Part shown: piece by piece, positions 5,372 through 5,488 of the stretch
Numbering within the stretch: the first letter of the stretch is position 1
How the letters are laid out: each line of letters opens with the position of its first letter
Origin: an uncultured Blastococcus sp.
Lineage (GTDB): Bacteria; Actinomycetota; Actinomycetes; Mycobacteriales; Antricoccaceae
Reading direction: 5' to 3'
Assembly (NCBI GenBank): GCA_946221975.1
Contig: CAMIGT010000125.1
Location: 1 to 5,488, forward strand
DNA: 5,488 nt
Translations under genes and position numbers: made by a program
The notes under the pieces: model-generated
The model's input: the letters and a program-made list of their open reading frames with translations, nothing else
Told to the model about the DNA's origin: nothing
The model's database searches: none

Positions 5372-5488
5372 TGCCGTACTTTCCTGCTGCGAGCAGTGTC
5401 GCGAACGCCGCGCATCTCGCCGGTCGGCGCGGACCGCCGCCGCGAGCGCCGCCACGCTGACCACCGGGGCGGCCAGCAGGTCGGGCTC
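5345..5488 (-). CDS. C-terminal tail of a convergent gene, possibly a membrane protein (cut by window edge)
   Basis: An open minus-strand frame enters from the right edge and ends at TAG (5347-5345), giving 47 residues. The first 23 codons all end in G or C while second positions are mixed, the pattern of real coding sequence in high-GC DNA; the other two minus frames give arginine/tryptophan- or glycine/arginine-rich peptides. The translation begins EPDLLAAPVVSVAALAAAV, hydrophobic enough for a last membrane helix, followed by a basic stretch RADRRDARRSRH and a polar tail. It overlaps the 3' end of the rightward membrane-protein gene by 27 bp. Function is unknown. The codon bias fades over the last 20 codons, as is common in C-terminal tails, so the exact end is less sure than the presence of a gene. 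Confidence 0.45.
   Translation of the reverse strand, partial: EPDLLAAPVVSVAALAAAVRADRRDARRSRHCSQQESTALPADNALA

Noticed and set aside
5384..5396. Small perfect hairpin CTGCT-GCG-AGCAG just after the membrane-protein stop, as a terminator
   Set aside because: The stem is only 5 bp and no T-run follows on either strand; it also lies inside the probable minus-strand coding tail.

Overview
The window is high-GC DNA with strong G/C preference at third codon positions, GTG start codons and very tight gene packing. Together with the families present, this points to an actinobacterium; I cannot name a genus. There are six protein-coding genes, two of them cut by the window edges. I see no RNA gene, mobile element or CRISPR array. 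The only sizeable non-coding stretch is 238 bp (3169-3406).

Left two thirds (1-3168, minus strand): an operon transcribed leftwards. In order it encodes a DegT/DnrJ/EryC1-type PLP sugar aminotransferase (3168-2035), an NAD-dependent extended-SDR sugar epimerase/dehydratase (1990-1049), a left-handed beta-helix (hexapeptide) acyltransferase (1043-585) and the N-terminal 192 residues of a GT4 glycosyltransferase (577 to the left edge). The gaps are 44, 5 and 7 bp, which suggests cotranscription and partial translational coupling. The set fits making and transferring an N-acylated amino sugar for a surface glycan: amination of a keto nucleotide-sugar, possible epimerisation, N-acylation, then transfer to an acceptor. 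No nucleotidyltransferase, no 4,6-dehydratase and no lipid-carrier phosphosugar transferase is visible here, so the exact sugar is undetermined.

Middle (3169-3406): a divergent intergenic region. It holds plausible -10/-35 elements for both directions, a direct repeat with an 11-bp period (GTCAC-n6-GTTAC, then GTGTC) resembling binding sites of actinobacterial OmpR-family regulators (MtrA/PhoP/GlnR type), and two short perfect palindromes. These are motif readings only.

Right third (3407-5371, plus strand): one gene for a 654-residue membrane protein. I count about 15 membrane segments, a large predicted extracytoplasmic loop with acidic motifs, and a roughly 145-residue predicted extracytoplasmic C-terminal domain. 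The layout recalls GT-C polyprenyl-phosphate-sugar glycosyltransferases or similar actinobacterial envelope proteins, but the family is not certain. Its 3' end overlaps by 27 bp the probable tail of a convergent minus-strand gene (5488-5345).

Overall this looks like a piece of a cell-envelope polysaccharide or glycoconjugate locus. I found no convincing evidence of a wholly new kind of system. The most interesting parts are the divergent control region and the uncharacterised membrane protein.
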